Positions 46,050-57,246 of a stretch of 64,000 nucleotides of DNA are shown here, piece after piece. Positions within the stretch are counted from its first letter, which is position 1, and every line of letters starts with the position of its first letter. A program made the position numbers and the translations under genes. The stretch is from Tanypteryx hageni. Its lineage: Eukaryota; Arthropoda; Insecta; Odonata; Petaluridae. A model generated the notes under the pieces. It saw nothing but the letters and a program-made list of their open reading frames with translations. It was not told where the DNA came from and did not search any database. Location: assembly GCA_028673005.1 (NCBI GenBank), contig CM054118.1, positions 56,489,338-56,553,337 of the forward strand, given 5' to 3'.

Positions 46050-47986
46050 CTTAGAAACAAAACTCTCGCAGTTACGGACGAAGCGGGAAAAAACGAAAGA
46101 AACGAGCTCTCGATGCTCGGAAATTTAATCTGATTTTCAAGAGGCAACGAGGAAAAAATCTCGATCCCGATTCGTAACATAAAGGATGTGCTTAACCGTT
46201 ATCCGGAATTCGGCTCCGAGTTATCATCTTCCCTCTCGCCGATAACAATGGGATTGACGCAGGTGAAACGTATGATTGGAAAGATGGAATGGGGGAGAGA
46301 GAGAGAGAGGAGAAAGGTTTCCTCACTGCCGTTTAAAGCTTAGGAAATCGCGATAAAGGAAATCGCCAAGGAGATCGGTCGACCTTCGTGGCAATAAACT
46401 TGGCGAGGGAATCTGGGTTAGGAGACGACGAATTCGGGAGAAAAAGTTGAAGGGAGAAAAGGGAATGAATGCGCTCGGAAAAGTTTTGAGGCGAAGATTT
46501 ATGTGATTTAGGTTACCTTGCAGCGCTGGATGGTGCATCGCGAAGAGGCTCGAATTTTTTTTGGGGAGTAGATATCTCTCAGCGAATATCGCTCGTTTTG
46601 TGTCCTCGTCATTTCGCCGACCAAATACAAGTTCAGCCATCTAAATTTAAATAAAAAAAACATATTCTTTCCCAGGTTCAGATTTTTTAGTAAGGTCTAA
46701 TAGATTTCAATAATTGAGCATAATTAAATAGCCATCAATCGTAATACATATTTAACCTTATTTTGTTTTGGAAGTTGCTCAAACAACTTTTGACAGAATG
46801 TGATCTGAAATAAATTGGTGATTGAGAATTTGGTTTGAAAAGTGTAATCTTATACAATTTGAACCGGAAAGATTTTGATATGATATATAAAATCTTTAAC
46901 TATATTAATAAAATATGTTTTCAGTGCATTATCTTTTAATTCATCTCTTCTCATTTATACAGCATCATTTGAAATACTGTATTTTGAAACAAAAGAAAAC
47001 CTGCCAACATTATCAACAATTATCTTTGAATTTTATTATCTGATAAAAGTATTTTCATTATTGGACATTTATAGTTCAATATTTAACGATTACAAACTAA
47101 AACTGTTTCATTTAGAGATAACATAAGAACTCTCAATCAGAAGATAAGTTTTTCGATGTCATCATTATTTGGTGTCGTTGACTGCACGAATCAACATCTG
47201 TTCGCATCTGCTGCTCGGCATTTATTATCATTTTCAATAGTAAATATTGCAAGGATTTCTAGAGGCTATTTCCTGAAAATCATACTATTTTGCAATTTTA
47301 TACAGAAAGTAGGAAAAACTGATTAAGAAGACATCGTGATGTCGGGTAATTCGAAGGAAAAGATTTGTTATCGAGTCTGCAAGAGAAATTACGCATAGCT
47401 GGTGCTTATGAACTCCATTTATTTTTAATCATTAATGGTTTGGGACAAAGCGACGGCTTGATACTGCAATCAAGATGCACCTTGAAGCGAAAGAATAGCA
47501 GTAAGTACCTATAACGTGGCTTGCACCATCATCGCTCGAATATTATTAATAGATCCATCGCCGTCGAGATTTAAAATATTGTTTTTGCACCTGCATTTGT
47601 ATTACGCAGTATTAGCGGTCAGAATGAAAGCCTATGAAACAGATATTGATTCCAACTACCACTTAGTAAAGGAATATTCTTCAATAAACTTTGCTAAGAG
47701 TTAAGGTTCGAAAGTTGTCATGGATAAGGTCGCATGTGCGTATTAAAATAAGCAAATGAAGTAAGCCTAATTTATATTCGTTCGTTAGTACCGTGTGAAT
47801 TTTTATGCCGCCGAAATATTCTGCCGGCTCAAAAATTTCTTAATGCTGAGGCTTTATAAATTGAGGCGTGATACTAGGATTATAGTTGAAATAGCTTCCC
47901 GTTGCCTTCCTCAATGGTATTTTTAACATGACACCATCATTTATATAGGCAGAGCCAATGGGTACAGACACCTATTGCAGCCACCT
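46050..47986. other. unique stretch, no gene seen
   Basis: CpG-rich up to about 46640, then AT-rich. A (GA)n run lies at 46294-46312. The 105-codon minus-strand frame at 46323-46640 has no domain. Confidence 0.4.
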
Positions 47987-47994
47987 CTCTGAGG

Positions 47995-48283
47995 CAGTGG
48001 TTCCCAAACTTTTTGCTATGGGCGGCAAAGATAAACAGGATTTTCCGGCACCCCAGGCTTGAAACTAAGTTTTTACATTTTTAAATGCTAGTATTTCAAC
48101 CTTTGGGCGGAACCATTTGTTGGTACTACACCATAATCAATTAATTAGGGGAAAAATTATTGCCATAGTTGCCTATCGACACATCAAAATCGTTCATTTA
48201 TTTACTAAACAAAGTTTTTCGCGGAACTCCTAAAAATCAGTTGCGACACCTGTGTCCGGAGCCATCCAGTTTGGGAGCCATTG
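47995..48283. mobile_element. hAT MITE
   Basis: The left end CAGTGGTTCCCAAACTTTTT and inverted right end CAATGGCTCCCAAACTGG are flanked by ctctgagg and ccccgagg (6/8). Non-coding. Confidence 0.72.
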
Positions 48284-48291
48284 CCCCGAGG

Positions 48292-48925
48292 TAAAGACGC
48301 AGCGTGGACCACTCTTATTGTTAGTCTAGTTCCTACCTATTGACCTTACTGGCATGGGCGATCCTACCAGGAGACTACGGGACACTCATGCCGTTCTACC
48401 ACGGTAAGGTCGTAGTCTAACGAAGGGATTTCAGTAGCACAGGAATAAAAGTCAGACATTCAATGTCCAACCTCAACGTGAATTGAATTCACTTCCAAAT
48501 GCTTACTTCGTAGTTTACGATAGATTAACTGAGACAATATCAAACTTTGAACAACCTTGATCGAACCGAGATAAGGTCGTGGAAGATTGAATGTGATGAA
48601 TCAGACCATTATTTGTCTCACCGTTAAATTTTTATGGGAGCCGAGGCTTTGAAAGACGAATGAGATTAGATCGCAGATCAAAATTTTTAGTTTCATCAGA
48701 AAGTCCTCGACACGACGTCAACTATTTATCATTGATTCAGATCAGAGCGAGGACATAGCTCGCAAAAAGATTAATTCTGAACCGAATCATTGATCACATA
48801 ACGATCGAACGAGTTCAGAGAGATTTTCTTCTTTAATCGACGAATATATCTCCTTAGAGACGGTTTGGATGCGTTTATCTTTTTATACGTTTGTTAAACA
48901 ACTCGCGTTGCATGTTATGAGGGAA
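48292..48925. other. unique stretch, no gene seen
   Basis: No recognisable content. Confidence 0.4.
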
Positions 48926-48933
48926 GTCCAAAG

Positions 48934-49143
48934 CAGTGGTTCTCAAACATTCAATTGTCGCGTCTCCCTTTGAATTGGAAGTAGTAAAATAAGAAATTTT
49001 ATTGCAAATTTCTTCATTTTATGTAACTGTCAATAATTTTTATCACACCGTTTTCCCCAAAATTCTCCGATAAAATTTTATTATTCGTGAAAACTTTATT
49101 TTTCGACATTCCATCTTGCATCCAAAATAAATGAGAAACCCTG
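48934..49143. mobile_element. hAT MITE with target duplication
   Basis: The left end CAGTGGTTCTCAAACATT and inverted right end CAGGGTTTCTCATTT are flanked by gtccaaag (48926-48933) and gtctaaag (49144-49151), 7/8. At 210 bp it is the shortest hAT derivative in the window. Confidence 0.8.
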
Positions 49144-49151
49144 GTCTAAAG

Positions 49152-50520
49152 GACATATCAAGGATAGATCATTAAATTTATTTAAAATATTTCGGAAAAA
49201 ACCTAGGAATAAGTAGGAAATATTGAAATTTAAACGTTATGCAGCGCTGTCCTGATTGAATTGATTAAATGTGGTAAAAAGAGTTTTAGAAAAATAATGT
49301 GACCGTACGCTATGACTCTTAAATAAAATGAAATAAAAATATTTCGTGAAGTGTACGCGCGAAGAATAAGTTTTTACACGTAATACATTATAAGGATGAA
49401 GTTTTTTATTTCATAGAAAATAAACGCGTCACTGTTGTTTTTTGTTTGCTCTCCTTTCACTTTTTAACACATTTTTACATCCGTAACATTTTTACGATTC
49501 GAAAACATCTGATGCAAATAAATAGAAAGAATAAAGACCCGATTTTTCCGCGTTTCCTTCAGAGACGACTGCCTATTTATAATATATAAATATAACCCTC
49601 GTGACGCTAACAAAATATGCGTAGGCGGTCGGTCGTGTGGAATGGGTTGAAAAGAAAAATAAGCGCCGAAAATTCCTTCGAAAAAAAGAAAAGATTCCGT
49701 TAAAATATCCCCGGATTCTCACGCCAAAATAAAACCCAATATCTTCCCATTTGCCCACTCTTTGGACACGGTTCTCGCCTCTTCCACCTCAACGCGCTGT
49801 CGCATGGAAGATTCTCCACGCCCGCGCACACACGCACGGGCGTGGACCCCACACCCTCTTCCCCTCTACCTCCCATCGTCTCCCTCACCCACTGGAATGA
49901 AGCCATTAGTGCGGAACTCCGGATTTTTCTATTTTCGTCCGAAGAGAACATTGTTTACTTCGCTGGTCCCGGAAAAGGAGCGGGAGGCGCTTTTTTCCCC
50001 GCAAAAGAAAGAAAAGAGCGGGCTGATATCGGGTCCAAAAAAGCACATGGAGATCCAGTAAGGAATCCGAAAAAAGAGTCTTCGTGGGAGTATAAGGGGG
50101 GAATCCAACGCTTGGGTGGCATTGTCACGCGTGATCGTCGCTTAGGAAATTCGAAAAATAGAAGTTGCCGGCGAACAAATCGCCCTCTGGCTGTAAATGT
50201 GTTACTTTTTCAAATGATGGGGATGTTCCCGCGCGGCGCTACGCGTAAACAAAGCTAATAAGTCGATCTAACAAAATATTTTTCAGTTTAATTAATGCCC
50301 AGTAGCGTGCGATTTGAATGAGGTGGATGAAATTTTTTCCATGCAATATGGAAATATTTGCCGCGAAAGTTGGTATTGAGTCATCTGCTTTTATCTGCCT
50401 TTCGGGATTAGAATTACTTTTTTCTTTTAAATTGCTAATCCCGTGAATACAACTCACGCAAGTATTGTTTTGAAAACGTCTTTCAAAAATTGCCTTCTAA
50501 AGAAAATAAACTCGTCATTT
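49152..50520. other. unique stretch with CpG-rich core
   Basis: From about 49430 to 50230 the DNA is CpG-rich and carries a 138-codon plus-strand frame (49842-50258) plus overlapping frames on both strands. None shows a domain or a convincing protein-like composition. It could be a regulatory or first-exon region of a gene outside the window, but nothing in the sequence proves that. Confidence 0.35.
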
Positions 50521-50760
50521 TTTAGCCTATTTTCCAGAATGTAAAGTTTCTTTGCTGTGTCTGTCTGTCCCCCTATTAGCTTTTGAACCAATAGATAGAT
50601 TTTCATGAAATTTGGTGGAAATCTCTTTCTACTAGGGCCAAGCTCCCGAAGATAGTTTATGTTGCGAAGAGTGAAAGTTCTGGGTTCGATTCCAGTAACT
50701 ATCCTTCCCATTTAATTTACATGGGAAATCTGAAATCCATCATCCAGGGTAATTTTTTCT
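50521..50760 (-). repeat. retroposon-like fragment with an isolated box B
   Basis: It contains TGTCTGTCTGTCC and TTTTCATGAAATTTGG, inverted relatives of the (GACA)n/TTTTTGAGTTA repeats at 6950 and 56860. GGGTTCGATTCC at about 50682-50693 fits an RNA polymerase III box B on the plus strand, but no box A or tRNA fold accompanies it. The opening string TTTAGCCTATTTTCCAGAAT recurs at 51200 just before the Harbinger element. Confidence 0.4.
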
Positions 50761-51199
50761 TGCCCATTGAAATATCTTAGAATTGTAATAATTGTTATAT
50801 CGGAGCGGGAGTTGTACTATTCTACGAGGAAAAGAATGGAGATTTTAATTTTTATCGTAGAATCTTGCTTATCGATCGTATTTCTTCGAATTTCACGTTA
50901 ATACTGGCGTTTTTGCAGTTTTATCCTCATTACGAGAGTGTTGCCATTGCAACGACTATTGTTGGACTCGGATTCGGTATAGTCCAGTACATACACGCGT
51001 TATTTTTGTCACAAAAATACGCGTGATTAATTGAATTTTCCGTTCGAATGCATTCGTAATATTTTTAACGCTAAATTATGAAATTTGGTAACACAAGAGC
51101 AACTCATCCGCGGTGATTTTAAAACTATTAAAACCAATATAAGTTATTGCTGCGCCACATTGGAAAGCAAGCGTCATTAGTTCCGTTTGGATCATCTTG
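50761..51199. other. unique stretch, no gene seen
   Basis: No recognisable content. Confidence 0.35.
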
Positions 51200-51365
51200 T
51201 TTAGCCTACTTTCCAGAATGGAAATAGGCTTAGGCAGGATTCACACCAGAGCGATATGCGATAAACTATATGCGATTGACAACAAGCAATCTGCGATATC
51301 GTATCGCCTGTGTGTTCACACTGGGGAAACCGTTTGTGTGCAATACCTCACAGCTAATTTAGAAA

Positions 51366-53749
51366 ATGTCAGTGAACGAAATAGATACTGCTTACCGAAT
51401 GTTGCGGAAAATTCGAAATGGAGAAGAAAACATTTGTGGGTGCACTCGTTTTACGTCAATACTGTTAGTAACAACGAAGTTGTTGTGAGAGAACATATTC
51501 ACGACCCGGAACTATTTCAAAACTATTATCGAATGAGTCAAAATACTTTCAAATATCTTGCTGCATTGGTCTCACCTTCAATTTGCAAGTATAACACAAA
51601 TTGCAGATCAGCAGTGAGCCCTGAAGAACGATTTCTTATTACACTGGGGTAAAGGTACACATCTTTTCTGATTAGTATTACGAATTTTTCTTACATAAAC
51701 AATTTTCTACTTTCTCCCTTAGTGGTATAGCAGAAACAAAAAAAAATAGAAAGGCTAGCTTACGCATAGGGTCGCTTTAATGTGATTTGATTATATTTGA
51801 ATTATACAAGTAGGTATTATAAAAACATTAAAACTCTAAAATACGGAAATCTTCTCATTTTGTATGTCACCCGAAACCATCCAACTTCATCTAATCTAAC
51901 CAAATAAAGTGACTAGGAGGGAGAAAGTCATGTGCTAGTCACATCGGATTTTTTTATGAATAAAAATTCTTTTCGTCAATTATGCAGTGTATTTAAACAA
52001 AACAAAGTATTGCAAAGCACACATAAAGTAAAGTTACAAAGTAAACAATCGAGGACAAAAAGTAATGGACAATAGAGGACATATGCATATTTCACAATTT
52101 TATTAAATGATGATAGTATAGGTAGACAATAGAGTGAAAACCTGGGAACGCATAAAACATTCCAATTGGCGACATAATGCGCTACCGGTAATCCGCTGCT
52201 TTCACCCGTTCCATGTCTGTTGCCCCAAGAAACGTCGGAAGATGAAGTTGTTGATAAGGGTGTCAATTGTTTCTCGTCGTCCTCTTGTTCAATTAACAAG
52301 TTATCTAACAATTCCAATGTTAGCCTTTTAAACTTTCTCCTTCTTCTGTCTGTCAACTTGTGCATATCAGGCAGCAGGCTATTTAGGAAGTAATTGTCTG
52401 CTCCGCGCGGGACATGGCTGCTTTGTCGTTTCACGAATTATATAAAGCATGTATCCAGTTCTTCAGAAGTAGGATTTGATGCTCGGCCTGCCTTGTGGGG
52501 TTTGCGACGAGCTTTCCTGAAACGAACTGGTTCTTCACTTGGAGATTTTTCAGTTTCAAATAAGTGTTCATCGCCACCTTCTTCGGAAGACGCGATTGAC
52601 ATACCTGAATCATTTGGTTTGGTTTTCTCTACAATCGGTTCACAACTCTGTCCAGATTCAGTTTGACTGGGTGATTCAGGCAAGTTTCCTGTTTGGGTCC
52701 TTGATTTTATAAAGGGAGAAATAAATCTCATCGCACCCCTGACCCTGGTGATAATTACTTCTGGGTTCGAGTAAACGCAGTTCTCAGATTCCTCCATTTC
52801 TCTTTGCACTCTGCAACTGAAACATTGACATTGACAAAATATTGTATTATATTTCGAGTGTTTGGCCACAGGAAGTAGCTTCAAAGCCCTATATTATCAG
52901 TTCTTTCGCGGGAGTAGTACAATTACCAGCATCGTTAAAGAAACAACAGAAGCTGTTTGGGACTGTTTACAGCCTTTATATATATGCCTGTACCAGGTGA
53001 AGAAAGATGGAAGGTGGCAGCTATTCAATATTACGGGCTTTGAAACCTCCCTAATTGCATAGGTTCTATTGATGAAAAGCATGCGCGGATTAAAAAGTTT
53101 TATAGCACAGGATCGCAAAACTACAATTATAAAGGTTTTTTTCTCAGTAGTGTGGATGGCAGCTGCTGATGCAGATGGAATGTTCTTAGCTATTGATGTC
53201 GGTTATTACGGGAGAAACAGTGATGGCGCTGGGAAATTGGGCCGATTGATTAACCAAGGAGGTTTGGGCATTCCAACACCACAGCCTTTGCCGCATGATG
53301 AAGAAAATTCCGCATTTCCATTTTATTTTGTTACCGATGAGGCTTTTCCCCCTTAAAAGAAATATCATGCGCTCCTATCCGCAGAGGGTTTTAGATGATC
53401 AGAAACGAATTTTTAACTACAGACTGTCCAGAGGGCGGAAATCTGTTGGATGCGCTTTCAGTTTCTAAATGTAGGATTTTTGAGACTTATTAGTTGCAAA
53501 GAAAATACGGTGGATTCTATTATAAAAGCATCATGAGTTCTGCATAACTTTATGCGCACTACAGAAGGTCGATTACCGAAGCCTGTATTAGTAACACAAG
53601 ATGATCATGGAGAACAATCATTCTCAAGAAACGCCGAACAAATAAATGAACGCAGCTCTCCTGGAGCAATACGAGATTACCTCAGCTCATACATTTTGAG
53701 GCCGGAAGCAGCAGCGCCATGGCAATGGAATAAATATACCTCCGTGTAG
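51366..53749 (+). pseudogene. PIF/Harbinger transposase (HARBI1-like), two exons, inactive
   Basis: Exon 1 ends in FQNYYRMSQNTFKYLAALVS and SAVSPEERFLITL at about 51650. The protein resumes at about 52859 with CLATGSSFKALYYQFFRGSS and TITSIVKETTEAVWDCL. Between them is a GT-AG-like interval of about 1.2 kb (donor GTAAAG, acceptor TTTCGAG), although the phase is off by one base. The DDE core follows: NCIGSIDEKH (first Asp, codon 53071-53073, after a one-base shift), VGYYGRNSD (second Asp, codon 53222-53224), then FNYRLSRGRKSVGCAF, where the expected catalytic Glu is Gly (53448-53450). The C-terminus keeps an E-A-PWQ box near 53730. Family members have about 350-400 residues. Confidence 0.88.
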
Positions 53750-54152
53750 TTAGTATTAAATGATAAATGTAACTTATTATTTTTTAGAAATTCACAGGTA
53801 TTCTAAATATGTAAATGCAACGTGTGTTACTATTATTAAAAATAAGCTCCGCAATTTTACATATCTTTATATTATATTTTTTTAAATAAATAAATATCTT
53901 GACATTACCAAGAGTATTATATTATTAGTCCTTTTCTCATAATCCACTAGTAACAATAATAATAATACTAAAACCATTGTATAATATAGTGCAGTTATTC
54001 TTACCTGGTAATTTGGCTTCTTCTGCTACTGAATTTCAAGATTTTTCACACACGTCCCGTTTTGAATATTCCGGAATGGAATAATCCTACAGAGAAGCGT
54101 ACTTCTCTACTATCTGCACAAAACCTACGTTTTGCTGCTCTTCTCTAGCCAT
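51976..54152 (-). pseudogene. MADF-BESS gene of the Harbinger element, two exons
   Basis: Exon 1 (54152 to 54005) starts MAREEQQNVGFVQIVEKYAS and runs through DYSIPEYSKRDV to KLP, ending CCAG/GTAAGA. Exon 2 starts at 52816 after TTTCAG. Splicing joins in phase to give KLP-V-AECKEKWRNLR, restoring the MADF core. A shift then leads to MRFISPFIKSRTQ, an acidic/serine-rich linker, and NYFLNSLLPDMHKLTDRRRR, a BESS motif (about 52395-52300). MADF domains bind DNA, and in Harbinger systems the partner is thought to help the transposase reach its DNA and the nucleus. Stops at SL*DY, KS*NS, QK* and CFI* disable it. The intron (52817-54004) contains the whole of transposase exon 2. Confidence 0.85.
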
Positions 54153-55285
54153 ATTAACCAAGCGCTAACTCTATAATAGGCTTTTTTTTTCTTTGAAAAG
54201 GGTATTAGCAAATTATTTTCGGAAGAAGAATTTTTTTTCGTAATGGGTCGAAGCGCAGATAAAAATTTGCACTAAAAAAATATCGAAGCGGATAATACAC
54301 CTTCGGAATTTATTCCATTAAGTTCCGCGATAAAACTTCGACCTCCGGTACTGAGCGGCCTTGCGTGGATAAATGCGGAGTTTATCCAAAACTGGATCAC
54401 GCCAGAGGAAATCGATCGATTAAAAATCTATAATTAAAACTTAATCTTCGCAGGAGATTAAACGGCGGCGTTTTGAAACTCCGCGGAATTCAATTAATAG
54501 AGATTCGGATGAAACTCCACGTGTAACACCGATTGAGTTAACAGCACGTGATTTGATAAAAGTAAATTTGAAACAATACGTTAATATACGAATTAAGAAC
54601 TTTGTGGTCTACATAAGACCAAATGATCAAATAAATTGCGCAAAGTTGCATAATGTTCTGATTTTATTTATCGTTTAATTTATCAGGCGAATTCTATTTT
54701 ATTTTTTACAAATAATGCAACAAACGAAGAAGAAGAAGATTGCGATGCGATAATAGGCAGGGGAAAAGCGAGGATAGATGACGCGCAATTCAACAAAATA
54801 TCGTAGATTTTGGAATAGGTGAGAAATCATGAGATTGCTGATAATAATGCATTATACGGTTATTGGTTATATTAGAAAAAATAGAAATAGTTTTTTAAAA
54901 AGGCTTGAAATATGATTTTAAGCGATTTTTCAAAAACTCGTTTTTTTGCCATCTCTCCTCCTAGGGCAGGTAAGAAGACGCACTATGGGTAGGCCATATG
55001 GCTTATGGGAATATACGTGTTGGTAAAACGAAAAGCAATATCTACTTAAATCACCGAAATTTTTCATATTTCATATTTATTACAAAGTATCTAAATTGGC
55101 GTAAATAATAAGTTCAAGAAGTGTAAAAATGAGAGAACTTTAAAAAAAAATGGCGTCCTTGATTGTTACGAGCGAGGACCGAGACGCGAAGCTAGGACAA
55201 AAAAGTGCTAAATATAAAATTAGCAAGGGCAATTTCGTATTTTTCGCTTATGGCCTTGGCTGTTGAAGTTGTTCAAGTTGTAGCC
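54153..55285. other. unique stretch, no gene seen
   Basis: CpG-moderate near 54240-54540. No recognisable content and no Harbinger right terminus could be identified. Confidence 0.4.
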
Positions 55286-55345
55286 CAGGGTGGTGCAACC
55301 TGCGGACGCATCCGGCCCGATTGAGCATTTTATTCGGCCCGCAAA
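55286..55345 (+). mobile_element. hAT left-end fragment
   Basis: CAGGGTGGTGCAACCTGCGG followed by CGGCCCG boxes (about 55312 and 55336) has the form of a hAT terminus. No right end was found. Confidence 0.5.
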
Positions 55346-56959
55346 GTTTCACCGAGGAAACAATCAGCGGTATTTAACGAAGGTCCCTTACATTTTTTTA
55401 TTAAAATTATGGTCATAAAAGGTTTCAACGCCGAGAAATTGTTTGGGAATGGATTTTCATTTCCATAACAACACGATCTCCTGAGTTAATTGCAATGTAA
55501 GCTCTTACTTCGCCTGCCAAAGTACCCGCGACTACTAATGCCTCCCGCCGCGAACAAACGTCAGTCCATCCCCTCTTTAGTTTATACAGGTTCAAGTTGC
55601 CATCGATTGTGTCGGCTCGCCCCGCGATATTTCACGGCAGAAACGATAACCGCTCTACGTCAAAATGGCCGAACGATTCCGACCAGCCGGTACTCTCAAC
55701 AAACGGACCACATACATTTTCAACAATTTCGTCGAATCATTTCTGAAAAATAGAACCATAATACCAGAGTTTCCGAAAGTGCGGTACCTGAGTTCCATTC
55801 AGTTGGACCGTGCAGAACAATCATGAATACAAAAATAATTTCTAAAACGCGTAAAATATAAGACGAAAAAATAAATCAAAAATTTTAAATATTTTATAAA
55901 CATTTATGGATTCAATACGAAAGCAAAAATAAAAACGTCGCCGCGCAGTTACGATGTTATAATGTTCAGTCTATGTGTGGTTTTGATGGAAGGTGTCCGT
56001 ATCGGAATTTGGTGGCTAAAAAGTATCTAAAGTGCTGCACTTTACAACAGCATGCAGAGCAAGTGAGGGAAGAATTGCAGAGCGAATTACATGATGTGCT
56101 TTTTCCACCGGCTGCCACCTTTACTTCGGAGTAAAGAATCGCATATGCGATGCATACTGTTGAATGAGAAATCTAAGTCCTTAACCGTAAAATTCAAAAA
56201 TTAGAGACGCACAGGATAAAAGGGGAAAAAGGAGGCAAATAGTCAAAGTACATGAAAAATACAAACAGGTTTAGGAGGTGTTACTCCACTCCAGGTACCT
56301 GAAGTCACTCACACATTCACTCACTCAACGCACAAGCACTAATCCTACAGATGGAAAAAGAATGAAAAAGGAGCCGGGTTTGCGAGAGATTAATCTGCGC
56401 CAGGGACCCGAAAATCACACCGTTGCTAGAAGATTTGTGAGTCTGTGCGACCGCAACCACAAACACGCGCACACGTACACACTAAACGTAAGGGGAAATA
56501 AAAGGAAAAAAGGAAATTAAACCTCGCCAAGGACCTAGTATCGCACAGGGTTGCCTGTAGGTTTATGTGTCAGCCGGCAGCGACAGGGGCCTATCAGACG
56601 AAGCAATTACGCGCACAAGCACTCGAATACACGCACACAAGATCTCTAATAATGAGGTAAAGATACTAAATACGTATTTCGAGAGAAATACCCTCATCGT
56701 CAATAGCTGATGTATATCGTTCGTTGCCTACATTTGTAGAACATGTACTTTTTAGGGATTTTCCCCAATTATCCCCCAGCAGCCTATCCTAGATCCACCA
56801 AATTTACACCATATTTAGCCCCAATGTAGAACTATCTATCCTGGAGTTTTGGCGTTTGGAACTTACGTAGTTTTTGAGTTATTTTATACACTGACAGACG
56901 GACGGATGAACCGAATACATAAAAAATGTTTTTTTTTAGAAAAAAAAACGCTAAAAATC
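55346..56959. other. unique stretch, no gene seen
   Basis: Includes a TTTTTGAGTTATTTTATACA plus GACAGACGGACGG string at 56868-56905, related to the tail at 6930-7002. Short CACACG-rich runs lie near 56450-56480. No gene. Confidence 0.4.
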
Positions 56960-57028
56960 ATTAAGTGATTCACCAAGACCCACAACAGCTTTCAAGCGGT
57001 CCGCGAAAAAAAAGGTTGGGGACCGCTG
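56960..57028 (-). mobile_element. hAT end fragment
   Basis: The inverted terminus CAGCGGTCCCCAACCTTTTT with CGCGGACCGC inside is hAT-like. No partner end was found. Confidence 0.5.
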
Positions 57029-57189
57029 CTATATACGGACATCCACGCCACCCCCGGCACAGAGCCATGTTTCCGGAAAAACAAGTCCCATCCTCATTTT
57101 CTTCTAAACTTAATCGGGCTGCATAGCTAAAGGATTATTCACAGGACGAATATGCATCTCTCTCGCGCGCGTCCTCTGTCAACAGGCTT

Positions 57190-57246
57190 AAGGTAGAGAC
57201 GGGAGAGGGGGAGGAAGGGGGGAGAGGACGGAAAGGGGACGGGGGC
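57190..57246 (+). repeat. G-rich purine tract
   Basis: Nearly pure purine on the plus strand with five runs of three or more G (up to GGGGGG), a candidate G-quadruplex-forming sequence. Confidence 0.6.

Larger units (their letters stand above)
51228..54152. mobile_element. PIF/Harbinger transposon with two interlocked genes
   Basis: The element holds a HARBI1-like transposase (plus) and a MADF-BESS gene (minus), the usual pair for many animal PIF/Harbinger transposons. A plausible left terminus is GGCAGGATTCACACCAGAGC just after a TAG, followed by repeated GCGAT motifs and GTGTGTTCACACTGG (51310). No matching right terminus was found beyond 54152, so the right end may be lost or diverged. 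Exon order is transposase exon 1, MADF exon 2 (antisense), transposase exon 2, MADF exon 1 (antisense). Confidence 0.85.

Noticed and set aside
49842..50258. 138-codon plus-strand open frame
   Set aside because: No domain, overlaps frames in other phases and strands in GC-rich DNA, and no splice or promoter context. Composition alone explains it.
50640..50700. possible tRNA gene from GGGTTCGATTCC
   Set aside because: Only a box B is present; the T stem pairs poorly and there is no box A, D arm or acceptor stem.
55490..55753. 87-codon plus-strand frame
   Set aside because: Arg/Ser-rich translation with no domain in a CpG-rich stretch.
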